NCBI RefSeq assembly: GCF_936928535.1
Contig: NZ_CAKZHY010000167.1
Span: 1-64,000 of the forward strand
DNA length: 64,000 nt
Direction: 5' to 3'
DNA from: an uncultured Bradyrhizobium sp.
Lineage (GTDB): Bacteria; Pseudomonadota; Alphaproteobacteria; Rhizobiales; Xanthobacteraceae
Shown: piece after piece, positions 1-12,247 of the stretch
Layout of the letters: each line of letters opens with the position of its first letter
Position numbering within the stretch: the stretch's first letter is position 1
Notes under the pieces: model-generated
What the model was told of the DNA's origin: nothing
The model's database searches: none
What the model saw: only the letters and a program-made list of their open reading frames with translations
Made by a program: the position numbers and the translations under genes

Positions 1-385
1 GCAGGAGGCCGATGCGCGAGGGCAGCGACTTCAGGAACCAGATGTGGGCAACGGGCGCAGCGAGCTCGATATGGCCCATGCGCTCGCGCCGGACGCGCGA
101 AAGCGTGACCTCGACCGAGCACTTCTCGCAGATGATGCCCTTGTACTTCATGCGCTTGTACTTGCCGCACAAGCACTCGTAGTCCTTGATCGGCCCGAAG
201 ATGCGGGCGCAGAACAGGCCGTCGCGCTCGGGCTTGAAGGTACGGTAGTTGATGGTCTCCGGCTTCTTGATCTCGCCGTAGGACCAGGACAGAATCTTCT
301 CCGGTGACGCGATCGAGATCCGGATCTGGTCGAAGACCTGAGCCGGCGTCGTCGGGTTAAAGAGATTCATAATTTCTTGGTTCAT
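1..385 (-). CDS. rpoC: DNA-directed RNA polymerase beta' subunit, N-terminal part
   Basis: Encodes the first ~128 residues of the beta' subunit of RNA polymerase; the rest lies beyond the left edge. The protein begins MNQEIMNLFNP and contains the N-terminal zinc-ribbon cysteines in the order CLCGKYKR...CEKCSVEV, which places it firmly in the beta' family. The ATG at 383-385 is preceded by an AGGAG ribosome site (about 391-397), which fixes the start. It follows rpoB by 127 bp on the same strand, the usual rpoBC order. Product assignment is certain; completeness cannot be judged. Confidence 0.97.
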   Translation of the reverse strand, partial: MNQEIMNLFNPTTPAQVFDQIRISIASPEKILSWSYGEIKKPETINYRTFKPERDGLFCARIFGPIKDYECLCGKYKRMKYKGIICEKCSVEVTLSRVRRERMGHIELAAPVAHIWFLKSLPSRIGLL

Positions 386-443
386 CGTCTTCTCCTCGCG
401 TACCGGTCGCCTCCGGCCGCAAATTCGAAAATCACTTAAGCGG

Positions 444-503
444 GGCGCCCTGCCCTCAAGGCATCGGGAGGGGCGCCAATGCCCGGCCGCGAAGGCCGGG
501 CAT
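444..503 (-). promoter_or_regulatory. Two consecutive hairpins in the rpoB-rpoC intercistronic space
   Basis: Positions 479-488 (ATGCCCGGCC) pair perfectly with 494-503 across a 5-nt loop that reads UUCGC in the transcript. Directly next to it, GGCGCCC at 444-450 pairs with 471-477. No U-run follows, so these are not classical terminators. They could be an RNA-processing or stability element that tunes rpoB versus rpoC yield. Pairing is seen; function is inferred. Confidence 0.6.
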
Positions 504-512
504 GAAAGGTCG

Positions 513-4637
<4,125 letters not shown>

Positions 4638-5111
4638 CGTGGCCTCTCATTTTCGTCGCCCGCTCTGGGCGAACCGTCCGGAACGCGGCTGCCGCCGCTC
4701 CCCGGGTTGAATTTTTCGAACCCGTTTTGGGGAACCGAAAATCCAGTTTCAGGCCGTCATGTCCTGAATCTGTTATTCAGACCTTCAAAACGCAAAACGA
4801 CGCGCGGGGCGCATAGGCACGCCCGCCCGTCACAACCATCGTCTTCACGGACTGCAAAAGCCCGAAATAGCCTGCTCTCCCAACGGCTTACAGGGAAATC
4901 CGGAATCCCCGCCCACCGCGCTTTCGTGCTGCCGACCCGATATGGGGCGACAATAGTGCAGATTCGAGGGGTAAACCCTCAAATCCCCACACGTTTTCGT
5001 GTTTGGCCTGCGTCGGGACGATCCGTCGCACGCCTTTTGCATCAGGCCGCCCTCTTCCGGGGCGGACCAAGGTCCCGGGCCTCAACCCGGAACCCTGCCC
5101 GTAAGCGCTGC
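4638..5111. other. rplL-rpoB intergenic region, no gene seen
   Basis: A 474-bp space with no convincing open frame on either strand. A small GC hairpin (5075-5079 pairing with 5086-5090) lies about 20 nt downstream of rplL. This is where enteric bacteria place the attenuator and RNase III site that set the rplL:rpoB ratio, and the length would allow a similar arrangement, but I see no strong terminator and cannot identify a promoter. Confidence 0.5.
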
Positions 5112-5489
5112 TTACTTGAGCTCGACCTTGGCGCCAGCCTTCTCGACCTGGGCCTTGATCTTCTCGGCTTCTTCCTTGTTCACGCCTTCCTTCAGCGGCT
5201 TCGGAGCACCCTCAACGAGGTCCTTTGCTTCCTTGAGGCCGAGACCGGTGATCGCGCGGACTTCCTTGATGACCTCGATCTTCTTCTCGCCGGCAGAGGC
5301 GAGAACGACCGTGAACTCGGTCTTCTCTTCCACCGGAGCGGCGGCAGCGCCACCACCAGCCGGGCCGGCCACGGCGACAGCCGCGGCAGCCGAAACGCCC
5401 CACTTCTCTTCGAGGAGCTTCGCGAGTTCGGCAGCTTCGAGCACGGTGAGGCTCGAGAGGTCGTCAACGATCTTCTGCAAGTCAGCCAT
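5112..5489 (-). CDS. rplL: 50S ribosomal protein L7/L12
   Basis: Stalk protein of the large subunit that recruits translation factors; 125 aa, the normal length. The N-terminal dimerisation domain (MADLQKIVDDLSSLTVLEAAEL) is followed by an Ala/Gly/Pro-rich hinge (roughly residues 35-55) and the C-terminal domain with EKTEFTVVLASAGEKKI and GLGLKEAKDLVEGAP. It lies 54 bp downstream of rplJ, so the two are surely co-transcribed. Nothing unusual. Confidence 0.99.
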   Translation of the reverse strand: MADLQKIVDDLSSLTVLEAAELAKLLEEKWGVSAAAAVAVAGPAGGGAAAAPVEEKTEFTVVLASAGEKKIEVIKEVRAITGLGLKEAKDLVEGAPKPLKEGVNKEEAEKIKAQVEKAGAKVELK

Positions 5490-5543
5490 TGTTCAGTTTC
5501 CTTGAGTGTAAGTCTGGTTCGGGTTTGAGTTTTGCGAAGGGCG

Positions 5544-6089
5544 TCAGGCCGCTTCGCCCTTTGAGGCATGAGCCTGGATGACGCGCGCGAGCTTACCCGC
5601 GGGCGCATTGGCGAGCTGAGCGAGCTTGGTCGCCGGGGCCACAAGCAGGCCGACGATCTTGGCGCGCAGTTCATCAAGCGACGGCAGCGAGGCAAGCGCC
5701 TTCACGCCGTCGACATTCAGGACGGTCTTTCCCATCGAGCCGCCGATGATGACGAACTTTTCGTTCGCCTTGGCGAATTCGATGGCGACCTTTGGCGCCG
5801 CTACCGGATCGTTCGAAGTGGCGATCACGGTCGGTCCCTTCAGCATGGGGCCGATGGCAACGACGTCAGTGCCTTCAAGAGCAATTTTGGCGAGACGGTT
5901 CTTCGAGACCTTCACCGAGGCGCCAGCCTGCTTCATCTGCATGCGCAGCTTCTGCATCTGGGCAACGGTCAGGCCGGAATATTGGGCAACGACCGCGACG
6001 CTCGTGGTCTTGAAGACCCCATTGAGCTGTTCGACCGCTTCCTTTTTTGCCGCTCGTTCCACAGCAAGCTCTTTCCGGTTGGCGGTCAT
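5544..6089 (-). CDS. rplJ: 50S ribosomal protein L10
   Basis: L10 anchors the L7/L12 dimers to the ribosome and acts as translational repressor of its own operon in other bacteria. I choose the ATG at 6087-6089 (MTANRKELAVERAAKKE, 181 aa). The frame stays open 123 nt further upstream, but that extension (MGSRRAGFEL...) is not L10-like and falls in the expected regulatory leader. Conserved elements such as VVAQYSGLTVAQM and KVSKNRLAKIALEGT are present. rplL follows. Confidence 0.98.
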   Translation of the reverse strand: MTANRKELAVERAAKKEAVEQLNGVFKTTSVAVVAQYSGLTVAQMQKLRMQMKQAGASVKVSKNRLAKIALEGTDVVAIGPMLKGPTVIATSNDPVAAPKVAIEFAKANEKFVIIGGSMGKTVLNVDGVKALASLPSLDELRAKIVGLLVAPATKLAQLANAPAGKLARVIQAHASKGEAA

Positions 6090-6641
6090 CGCAAAAGCGG
6101 GACCGCCGGGTTGCACCCATCGCCCCACCCAAAACCTGAACCTCAGGGCCAAAACCCTTCGGACACGCGCCGGGCGAGACGACAATTCAAAGCCTGCCCT
6201 CCGGGAGCCCAAGGGCCCACGGCGTGTCGAGGTCCGAACCAGACCCGTTCCGCAACCACCTTAAGGTGGAAGGCGAAGTGAAATCCGGTCTTCACCCGTC
6301 TATGCAGGCCATGCGATTAAGCCGTTGAGAAATCGAAATTTCCCGCAGGCGCCTGCAGTCTTGGACAGGACAAGGTCAGCCGGCGAACCGCCTGACCTTT
6401 GCCCGCATCCCACCGGCCGATGGATTTTCCTTCCTTTTTCGGGCAAATCCTTGCGGACGTCCTGAAAAGGAATGATCTCCTGTCTGTCGGGTTTTCGGAA
6501 TGCGTGCACGCACGCGCCAGCCAAGGCCGGCACGTCCAGAAGCGGTTCTTTAACCGCTCTCTGCCGGATTGCCAAGAGCAAAATTCACACCAGTTCCAAT
6601 CCGTTGCTGGTCCTGGATGATCCGGGCCGACAAGGGCCGAT
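6090..6641 (-). promoter_or_regulatory. rplJ upstream region with probable L10 leader
   Basis: A 552-bp non-coding space separates rplJ from the dehydrogenase gene. It holds two perfect palindromes, CCACCTTAAGGTGG at 6256-6269 and GCAGGCGCCTGC at 6345-6356. An L10-binding autoregulatory leader is expected just upstream of rplJ in most bacteria, and the structured, GC-rich stretch at about 6090-6300 is the obvious candidate. I cannot confirm the kink-turn motif by eye and did not find a clear promoter. Confidence 0.4.
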
Positions 6642-7595
6642 TCAGGCCGATTTGACCTGATAAGGCAGCGGCTTGCCCTCGAAATACGCGGTGAGGTTCG
6701 CCAGCACGCAGTTCTGCATGGCGACGTGCGATTCGAGGGTATGGCCGCCGATATGCGGCGCAAACACGACGTTCGGTAGCGACGTCAGTGCGTCGGGGGC
6801 GTGCGGTTCCTTCTCGAAGACGTCGAGGCCGGCGCCGGCGATGGTCTTGTCGGTCAAGGCCGCGACCAGCGCGTTCTGGTCGATGACCGAGCCCCGCGAA
6901 ATATTGACGACATAACCGTCCTTGCCGAGATGCCCCAAGATATCGGCGTTGACGACGTGCTGGGTGTCGGCCCCTGCCCGGACCGCGATCATCAGCACGC
7001 TGCACCAGTCGGCCAGGGCCTCCAAAGTCGGGAAATATTGATAGGGCAGATCGTACCTGGTGCGGCTGAAATAGCCGACCTCGCTCTCGAAAGCGGCACA
7101 GCGCGCGGCGATCTTGCGGCCGATCTCGCCCATGCCATAGACGCCGATGCGGCGGCCGGGCATGCCGGCTTGCGGGCGCATCATCGGCGACTGTTTCGAA
7201 GCGGCCCAATCGCCGCTGCGGACATATTGGTCGGCCACCAAAATCCGCCGCGTCGTCGCCAGCATCAGCGTCATCGCGATATCGGCGACCGAGGCTGCAT
7301 TGGCCCCCGGGCTGTGGCCGACCGCGATGTTGCGCGCTGCTGCGGCTTTCAGGTCGACGCCGTCAAAGCCGGTGCCGTAGCAGACGATCGCACCGAGCTT
7401 TGGAAACAGGTCCATCGCCTCGGCACCCAATGGCGAGCCGCCGGCGGTGAGCAACGCGCGGATGCCGCCAAGCTGGTCCGCCGAAAACACCTCGCGCGTC
7501 GGCTTGCCGCCGGTGTCGAGCAACTCGAACCGCTCGGCGAAGCGGGCCATCATTGTCTTGGGAAAGCGCGAGTAGACCAGGACCTTGTCAGCCAT
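6642..7595 (-). CDS. D-isomer specific 2-hydroxyacid dehydrogenase
   Basis: NAD(P)-dependent oxidoreductase of the hydroxypyruvate/glyoxylate reductase family, 317 aa, full length. The Rossmann motif GVYGMGEIG sits near residue 153. The catalytic trio is present in order: Arg in ISRGSVID, Glu in LDVFEKEP and His in FAPHIGGH. Substrate cannot be assigned (glyoxylate, hydroxypyruvate and 2-keto acids are all possible). It sits between rplA and rplJ on the same strand, a place normally occupied only by the L10 leader. The rplA terminator hairpin lies immediately upstream, so it may be transcribed separately or by read-through. Confidence 0.9.
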   Translation of the reverse strand: MADKVLVYSRFPKTMMARFAERFELLDTGGKPTREVFSADQLGGIRALLTAGGSPLGAEAMDLFPKLGAIVCYGTGFDGVDLKAAAARNIAVGHSPGANAASVADIAMTLMLATTRRILVADQYVRSGDWAASKQSPMMRPQAGMPGRRIGVYGMGEIGRKIAARCAAFESEVGYFSRTRYDLPYQYFPTLEALADWCSVLMIAVRAGADTQHVVNADILGHLGKDGYVVNISRGSVIDQNALVAALTDKTIAGAGLDVFEKEPHAPDALTSLPNVVFAPHIGGHTLESHVAMQNCVLANLTAYFEGKPLPYQVKSA

Positions 7596-7631
7596 TGTTC
7601 TTGTTTCCGGTGAATGCCGCCCACAAACGAC

Positions 7632-7664
7632 GAGGGGCGGAATCGGTTGCCCGATCCGCCCCTC
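7632..7664 (-). terminator. Hairpin terminator after rplA
   Basis: GAGGGGCGGA pairs perfectly with TCCGCCCCTC, and the pairing continues as ATCGG with CCGAT inside, leaving a tiny loop. It lies 20-50 nt after the rplA stop and is followed on the minus strand by a short T-containing stretch (TCGTCGTTTG). It probably ends or attenuates the secE-nusG-rplKA transcript before the dehydrogenase gene. Confidence 0.75.
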
Positions 7665-7684
7665 GCCTCATGCAATTTCCAGAC

Positions 7685-8377
7685 TTAGCCGAGAATGGTG
7701 CCCGGCTCGACCTTCACGCCCGGCCCCATCGTCGAGGACACCGCAACGCGCTGGATGTAGGTACCCTTGGAGCCAGCCGGCTTCGCCTTCGCGACTGCGT
7801 CAGCGAGAGCCTTGATGTTCTCGACCAGCTTCTCCTCGGAGAACGAGGCCTTGCCGACGCCGGCCTGCAGAATGCCGGCCTTCTCGACGCGGAACTCGAC
7901 CGAGCCGCCCTTGGCACCCTTCACCGCACCGGTGACGTCCATGGTCACGGTACCGATCTTCGGGTTCGGCATCAGGCCGCGCGGGCCGAGCACCTTACCG
8001 AGACGGCCGACCAGCGGCATCATGTCGGGAGTGGCGATGCAGCGGTCGAAATCGATCGCGCCGTTCTGCACCTTCTCGACCAGGTCTTCGGCGCCGACGA
8101 CGTCGGCACCGGCGGCCTTGGCTTCGTCAGCCTTGGCGCCGCGGGCGAACACGCCGACGCGGAGCGTACGGCCGGTGCCGTTCGGCAGGGTCACGACGCC
8201 GCGGACCATCTGGTCGGCGTGACGCGGATCGACGCCGAGATTGATCGCGACCTCGATGGTCTCGTCGAACTTCGCCTTGGCGCGTTCCTTGACCATCTTG
8301 ATGGCGTCCGCGAGCGGGTAAAGCTTTTCGCGGTCAACACCTTCGCGAGCTTTGTTCAAACGCTTTCCGATTGCCAT
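7685..8377 (-). CDS. rplA: 50S ribosomal protein L1
   Basis: L1 stalk protein of the large subunit, 230 aa, normal length. Family hallmarks include the N-terminal KRLNKAREGVDREKLY, the central LGPRGLMPNPKIGTVT and the C-terminal PAGSKGTYIQRVAVSSTMGPG. It starts 6 bp after rplK on the same strand, so the pair is co-translated. L1 also represses rplKA translation in other bacteria. Confidence 0.99.
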   Translation of the reverse strand: MAIGKRLNKAREGVDREKLYPLADAIKMVKERAKAKFDETIEVAINLGVDPRHADQMVRGVVTLPNGTGRTLRVGVFARGAKADEAKAAGADVVGAEDLVEKVQNGAIDFDRCIATPDMMPLVGRLGKVLGPRGLMPNPKIGTVTMDVTGAVKGAKGGSVEFRVEKAGILQAGVGKASFSEEKLVENIKALADAVAKAKPAGSKGTYIQRVAVSSTMGPGVKVEPGTILG

Positions 8378-8383
8378 GACCGC

Positions 8384-8812
8384 TTACCCCGCAACTTCCA
8401 GACCCATCGAACGGGCGGAGCCCTCGACCATCTTCATGGCCGATTCGATGGTGTCGCAATTGAGATCCTTCATCTTCTTCTCGGCGATCTCGCGCACCTG
8501 CGCTTTGGTCACCTTGCCGGCCTTGTCACGGCCCGGCGCCTTCGAGCCGGACTGGATCTTGGCGGCCTGCTTGAGGAAGTAGGACATCGGCGGCGTCTTC
8601 ATCTCGAAGGTGAAGGAACGGTCCGCGTAAATGGTGATGATCACCGGGATCGGGGTGTTCTTCTCTTCCTTCTGGGTCTGGGCGTTGAACGCCTTGCAGA
8701 ACTCCATGATGTTGAGACCGCGCTGACCAAGCGCGGGACCGATCGGGGGCGAGGGATTCGCCGCACCGGCCGGGACCTGAAGCTTCAGGTATCCGGTCAC
8801 TTTCTTTGCCAT
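8384..8812 (-). CDS. rplK: 50S ribosomal protein L11
   Basis: L11 binds the GTPase-associated centre of 23S rRNA; 142 aa, normal length. It opens MAKKVTGYLKLQVPAGAANPSPPIGPALGQRG, the diagnostic Pro/Gly-rich N-terminus, and has the C-terminal RNA-binding domain ending KMVEGSARSMGLEVAG. The 130-bp gap to nusG contains a perfect GCCGGC hairpin (8829-8844) that may belong to the L1/L11 regulatory leader. Confidence 0.99.
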   Translation of the reverse strand: MAKKVTGYLKLQVPAGAANPSPPIGPALGQRGLNIMEFCKAFNAQTQKEEKNTPIPVIITIYADRSFTFEMKTPPMSYFLKQAAKIQSGSKAPGRDKAGKVTKAQVREIAEKKMKDLNCDTIESAMKMVEGSARSMGLEVAG

Positions 8813-8942
8813 GTATCACTCCTGTTGTGCCGGCTGACGCCGGCGGTTTCAGGTTCGTGGTCTGGGTCGGATGCGGCTGGCAACCGCCCTCTCCCTCCCA
8901 CGGCCTCTCTTTGCGCGAGACCGAAGTCTCACACGTACCCGG

Positions 8943-9500
8943 TCAGACCTTCTCGACCTGACCGAATTCCAGTTCCACGGGCGTCGCGCGACCGAAGATC
9001 GACACCGCGACCTTCACGCGCGAGCGCGCCTCGTCGATTTCCTCGACCACACCCGAGAACGAGGCGAACGGGCCGTCGGCCACACGCACGTTCTCGCCGA
9101 TCTCGAACGACACCGACGCCTTCGGCCGTTCCACACCCTCCTGCACCTGGTGCAGAATGCGCATGGCCTCGGATTCCGAGATCGGCATCGGCTTGTTTTC
9201 CGCGCCGAGGAAGCCCGTGACCTTCGGCGTGTTCTTGATCAGATGAAACGCCTCGTCGGTGAGCTTCATCTTCACCAGCACATAACCCGGGAAGAACTTG
9301 CGCTCGGCGTCGATCTTGCGGCCGCGGCGCACTTCCGTGACCTTTTCGGTCGGAACCAGCACCAGCTCGAACAGCTCCTCGAGCCCGCGCTGCTTGGCCT
9401 GCTCGCGGATCGATTCGGCGACCTTCTTCTCGAAGTTCGAATAAGCGTGGACGATATACCAGCGCTTGTCGGACGATTGGGTTGCGGCGGCTGTTGCCAT
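8943..9500 (-). CDS. nusG: Transcription termination/antitermination factor NusG
   Basis: NusG couples RNA polymerase to Rho and to the ribosome. 185 aa with the N-terminal NGN domain (RWYIVHAYSNFEKKVAESI) and the C-terminal KOW domain (GENVRVADGPFASFSGVVEEID near residues 130-150). The start ATG overlaps the secE stop codon (TGATG), indicating translational coupling. Length and motifs are normal. Confidence 0.98.
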   Translation of the reverse strand: MATAAATQSSDKRWYIVHAYSNFEKKVAESIREQAKQRGLEELFELVLVPTEKVTEVRRGRKIDAERKFFPGYVLVKMKLTDEAFHLIKNTPKVTGFLGAENKPMPISESEAMRILHQVQEGVERPKASVSFEIGENVRVADGPFASFSGVVEEIDEARSRVKVAVSIFGRATPVELEFGQVEKV

Positions 9501-9706
9501 CAGTGAATGCCCAAAAGGAAGGTGATGAGGTAGCGGATGATCTGGTCGGCGGCGAAGAAGAAGATCGAGGCCACGGCGACCATCACGAACACCATAATGG
9601 TGGTGATCGTGGTCTCACGACGGGTCGGCCAGGTGACCTTGGCGGTCTCCGAGCGCACTTCCTGCAAGAACTTGAACGGGCTGACTGCCATCGTTTGAGA
9701 CGCCAA
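9500..9706 (-). CDS. secE: Preprotein translocase subunit SecE
   Basis: Small subunit of the SecYEG channel, 68 aa, of the short single-span type. The conserved amphipathic segment FLQEVRSETAKVTWPTRRET precedes one transmembrane helix (about residues 33-57). A second in-frame ATG five codons in (MAVSPFKF) is an equally plausible start. Directly upstream is a good sigma-70-like promoter (9850-9878), so secE heads the secE-nusG-rplKA unit. Confidence 0.96.
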   Translation of the reverse strand: MASQTMAVSPFKFLQEVRSETAKVTWPTRRETTITTIMVFVMVAVASIFFFAADQIIRYLITFLLGIH

Positions 9707-9849
9707 TAAAGGATTTCAGGGATCCGAACAGCCGCCTGTGGCCCAGCCCTCTGTCTCGAAGGACGAGCCGGAAAACCGGGCTCTGATGTTCGGGGATTTC
9801 AAAGCCGCGCCGGAGATCCGCGTCTAACGGGCCGGCTGCGAGTGCGGGG

Positions 9850-9878
9850 TATCTACTGCGGATAAGGCCAAAGGTCAA
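9850..9878 (-). promoter_or_regulatory. Probable sigma-70 promoter of secE-nusG-rplKA
   Basis: On the minus strand TTGACC (9873-9878), a 17-bp spacer and TAGATA (9850-9855) form a near-consensus promoter. Transcription would start near 9843, about 135 nt upstream of secE. It shows that the ribosomal unit keeps its own promoter although a different gene cassette now lies upstream. Confidence 0.7.
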
Positions 9879-9910
9879 GATCGAGGGAGCTTTCCCGGCC
9901 CAATCGACCT

Positions 9911-9928
9911 TGCCCGGACGACCGGGCA
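9911..9928 (-). terminator. Hairpin downstream of methyltransferase gene
   Basis: TGCCCGG-ACGA-CCGGGCA, a perfect 7-bp stem lying about 50 nt after the stop of the methyltransferase gene and just before the secE promoter. No T-run follows, so it is at best a weak or Rho-assisted terminator. Confidence 0.45.
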
Positions 9929-9975
9929 GAGCTCAAGCCAATCAAGGGCTTATCTCTCCCCTACACGACCGCCCC

Positions 9976-11247
9976 TCAGACGGCGCTGTCGACCATGGAA
10001 ATGCCCGGCAGCGGCACCACGAACTTTCCGCCTTCGGCGAAATAGCGGGCGTGCTTGGCCCGGATCGGGTCCACATAGCGCCAGGCGAAGACGACGACGA
10101 AGGCCGGCTTGCGCTCGTACAGCGCGGCGGGGGGCAGAATCGGAATGTCGTAGCCCGGACCAGCCATCACGCTTCCCTTCTTGGGGTCGTCGTCCACCAG
10201 GAAGTCGATCTTGTTCTCGAGGCCGAACTGCGGCAGCAGCGTCGTGGTGCCGACCGAAACGCCGTAGCCGGCGACCAATTGACCTCGCGCATGGGCGGCA
10301 TCGGCCATCGCAACCAGTTCGTCGCGGATGGCGGCGATTCTCTTGACGTAGGGCGCGTAATAGGCCGGCTGATCGACGCCGAGCCGGTCCTCCTCGGCGA
10401 TGAAGCGCGCAACGTCCGCCGACGGTTTCTTGGCGCCACCGGCGCGCTGAACCGTCACGCGGATCGAGCCACCCTTGGTCCAGATGTGCTGGACGTCGAT
10501 CAACTCCATCCCGAGGCGGGCGAAGAAGCGCGTCAGCGGCTTGATGTTAAAATACGACAGATGCTCGTGATAGACGGTGTCGAGCAGGTTCTTCTCGGTA
10601 ACGTCGACGCCGTATTGCGTCTCGAACACGAACAGCCCGTCCGGTGCGAGCACGTCGCGAACCCCGATCACCAATGGATCGAGATTGTCGACATTGGCGA
10701 TCATGTTGTTGGCAATCACGACGCTGGCCGCGCCATGGCTCTTCAGGATGCGCTGGCCAATGCTGTCTGTGAAGAAATCGCCGATGGTTTCGATGCCCGC
10801 TTCGCTCGCGCGCCGCGCGATGTCGACGGCTGGATCGACGCCCAGCACCCGCATGTCGCGTTCCTTGAAGAAGCCGAGCAGCGATCCGTCGTTGCTCCCG
10901 AGCTCGACAACGAGCGAGCCCGGCGGGATCGCAAAGCGCTCGATCACGTCATTGGCGTAGCCCGCGAAATGCTCGCGCAGTCCGAGCGAGAGCGAGGTCG
11001 TATAGACATAGTTGCGGTACTGAACCTCGGGATTTCCGACATGGAGAATCTGGAGGTGGCCGCAATCCCGGCAAAGATGCAACGCCATCGGAACCGCCGC
11101 GCGGAACACCGGATCGTCGACCCTGGCATTCGGGACCTGGAAGTTTGGCGTTCCGATCGGCATGCCCGCCATCGGGACCACCAGCTCTTGCTTGTCCGAA
11201 TGACACAGGCGGCAGGTGTGACGGACGTAGAACAGGTTTTTCATCAT
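9976..11247 (-). CDS. NovU/TylCIII-type C-methyltransferase (class I SAM)
   Basis: SAM-dependent methyltransferase with the three-part build of deoxysugar C-methyltransferases. There is an N-terminal zinc-binding part (CRLC then CRDC), a Rossmann SAM domain with VELGSNDGSLL near residue 105, and a C-terminal Methyltransf_14-like domain with GYGVSVGTTTLL. From the ATG at 11245-11247 it is 423 aa. Such enzymes methylate NDP-sugars for O-antigen, capsule or natural-product glycans; the actual sugar is unknown. It is a distant paralogue of the gene at 12895. It lies 77 bp from the SIS-domain gene on the same strand, so the two may form an operon. Confidence 0.85.
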   Translation of the reverse strand: MMKNLFYVRHTCRLCHSDKQELVVPMAGMPIGTPNFQVPNARVDDPVFRAAVPMALHLCRDCGHLQILHVGNPEVQYRNYVYTTSLSLGLREHFAGYANDVIERFAIPPGSLVVELGSNDGSLLGFFKERDMRVLGVDPAVDIARRASEAGIETIGDFFTDSIGQRILKSHGAASVVIANNMIANVDNLDPLVIGVRDVLAPDGLFVFETQYGVDVTEKNLLDTVYHEHLSYFNIKPLTRFFARLGMELIDVQHIWTKGGSIRVTVQRAGGAKKPSADVARFIAEEDRLGVDQPAYYAPYVKRIAAIRDELVAMADAAHARGQLVAGYGVSVGTTTLLPQFGLENKIDFLVDDDPKKGSVMAGPGYDIPILPPAALYERKPAFVVVFAWRYVDPIRAKHARYFAEGGKFVVPLPGISMVDSAV

Positions 11248-11324
11248 GGAACCGGAAAACGAGACATACGGGCGATGACGCAATCTCACCCGGGAAGTCA
11301 AATCGACGGCAGCAAATCAGACGG

Positions 11325-11966
11325 TCAGGCCGCCGGGTATTCGACCCGCCCGATGATGAGGTCGATGGCCGCCATCATCCAGAACTGATGCGTGGTCTCG
11401 ACAATGTTGTAACTGCGGCTGTCCACCCAGAAATTGACGTCGCCGAGTTCGCGCAGGGGATTGTCCGCACTCATGCCCGACAGCGTGATCACCTCGAGCC
11501 TCATCGTCCGCGCCTGCTCGACGGCACGCAGGATATTCTTCGATTGCCCCGAGGAACTGATCGCCACAAGGCAATCACCCGCGCGGGCGCTCAACCGCAA
11601 GGCGTGTGCGATCCAGTCCTCGAAGCCAAAGTCGTTGGCAAGGCAGGACATCATGCTGGCGTCGCTGAAGCACAAGGCCGGCACGGACGCGTTCTTCGTC
11701 AGATCAATCGCCAGGTGCGAAGCGATTCCCGCCGAGCCTCCATTGCCGACGAATATGACCCGGCCCCCCCGCTCTCGCGTACGGAGCCAAGTCGCGCGAG
11801 TGGCGGATATGCCGGCAACGACATCGTCGTCGACCGCTGTCGCGCGGTGAAGACGCCCGACGTAGTCGTCGATGAAGGCCTTGTCGTCGACGACGGTCTG
11901 ATCGTCGAGGACGCCCCTATCGTCGCGCAAGGCCTTGTAACGGGTGTCTGTGGACTCGGCAGGCAT
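11325..11966 (-). CDS. SIS-domain sugar-phosphate isomerase (GmhA-like)
   Basis: 213 aa from the ATG at 11964-11966; the frame stays open to 12068 but the upstream residues are not family-like. The phosphosugar-binding SIS domain is seen as VIFVGNGGSAGIASHLAIDL followed by CLVAISSSGQSKNIL and VITLSGMSADNPL. This pattern is closest to sedoheptulose-7-phosphate isomerase (GmhA), which starts the heptose branch for LPS or S-layer glycans. The classic GmhA zinc/catalytic residues cannot be verified by eye, so a different ketose/aldose phosphate substrate is possible. It is grouped with glycan-modifying genes. Confidence 0.8.
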   Translation of the reverse strand: MPAESTDTRYKALRDDRGVLDDQTVVDDKAFIDDYVGRLHRATAVDDDVVAGISATRATWLRTRERGGRVIFVGNGGSAGIASHLAIDLTKNASVPALCFSDASMMSCLANDFGFEDWIAHALRLSARAGDCLVAISSSGQSKNILRAVEQARTMRLEVITLSGMSADNPLRELGDVNFWVDSRSYNIVETTHQFWMMAAIDLIIGRVEYPAA

Positions 11967-12053
11967 GGCAGCGGCTCGACTACATCTTGGCGTCGTGATA
12001 CCGACTATTGCAGTGGATTGCAAAAGCGTCGCGTTTGTAACAGTAGCGAGTGT

Positions 12054-12247
12054 AGGTTTGGCACTCACGAGTTGCGATCAACGTTGGCAACGCCCGCAGG
12101 GCATCGCACCACGGAAATCCCTATGAGAAGGCGAACCTGCTCTATTGGCAGCTCACCTGCCTGAGCTTCCACGGTCCGGAGACCTGGGCCTGGATCTACG
12201 ACAAATGCGGCTACCGGGGCGACCATGGGTTCATCTTCTTCGAATGA
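12054..12247 (+). pseudogene. C-terminal remnant of an unidentified cassette gene
   Basis: A short open stretch with no start codon runs after an in-frame TAG. It reads through ...NPYEKANLLYWQLTCL, SFHGPETWAWIYDKC and GYRGDHGFIFFE to a TGA at 12245-12247. The composition is protein-like (aromatic-rich, clean C-terminus) and unlike the surrounding frames. It resembles the tail of sugar-cassette proteins, possibly a methyltransferase, but I cannot name it. The wbuC-like gene starts inside its last codons. It probably marks a deletion breakpoint in the cassette. Confidence 0.5.
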
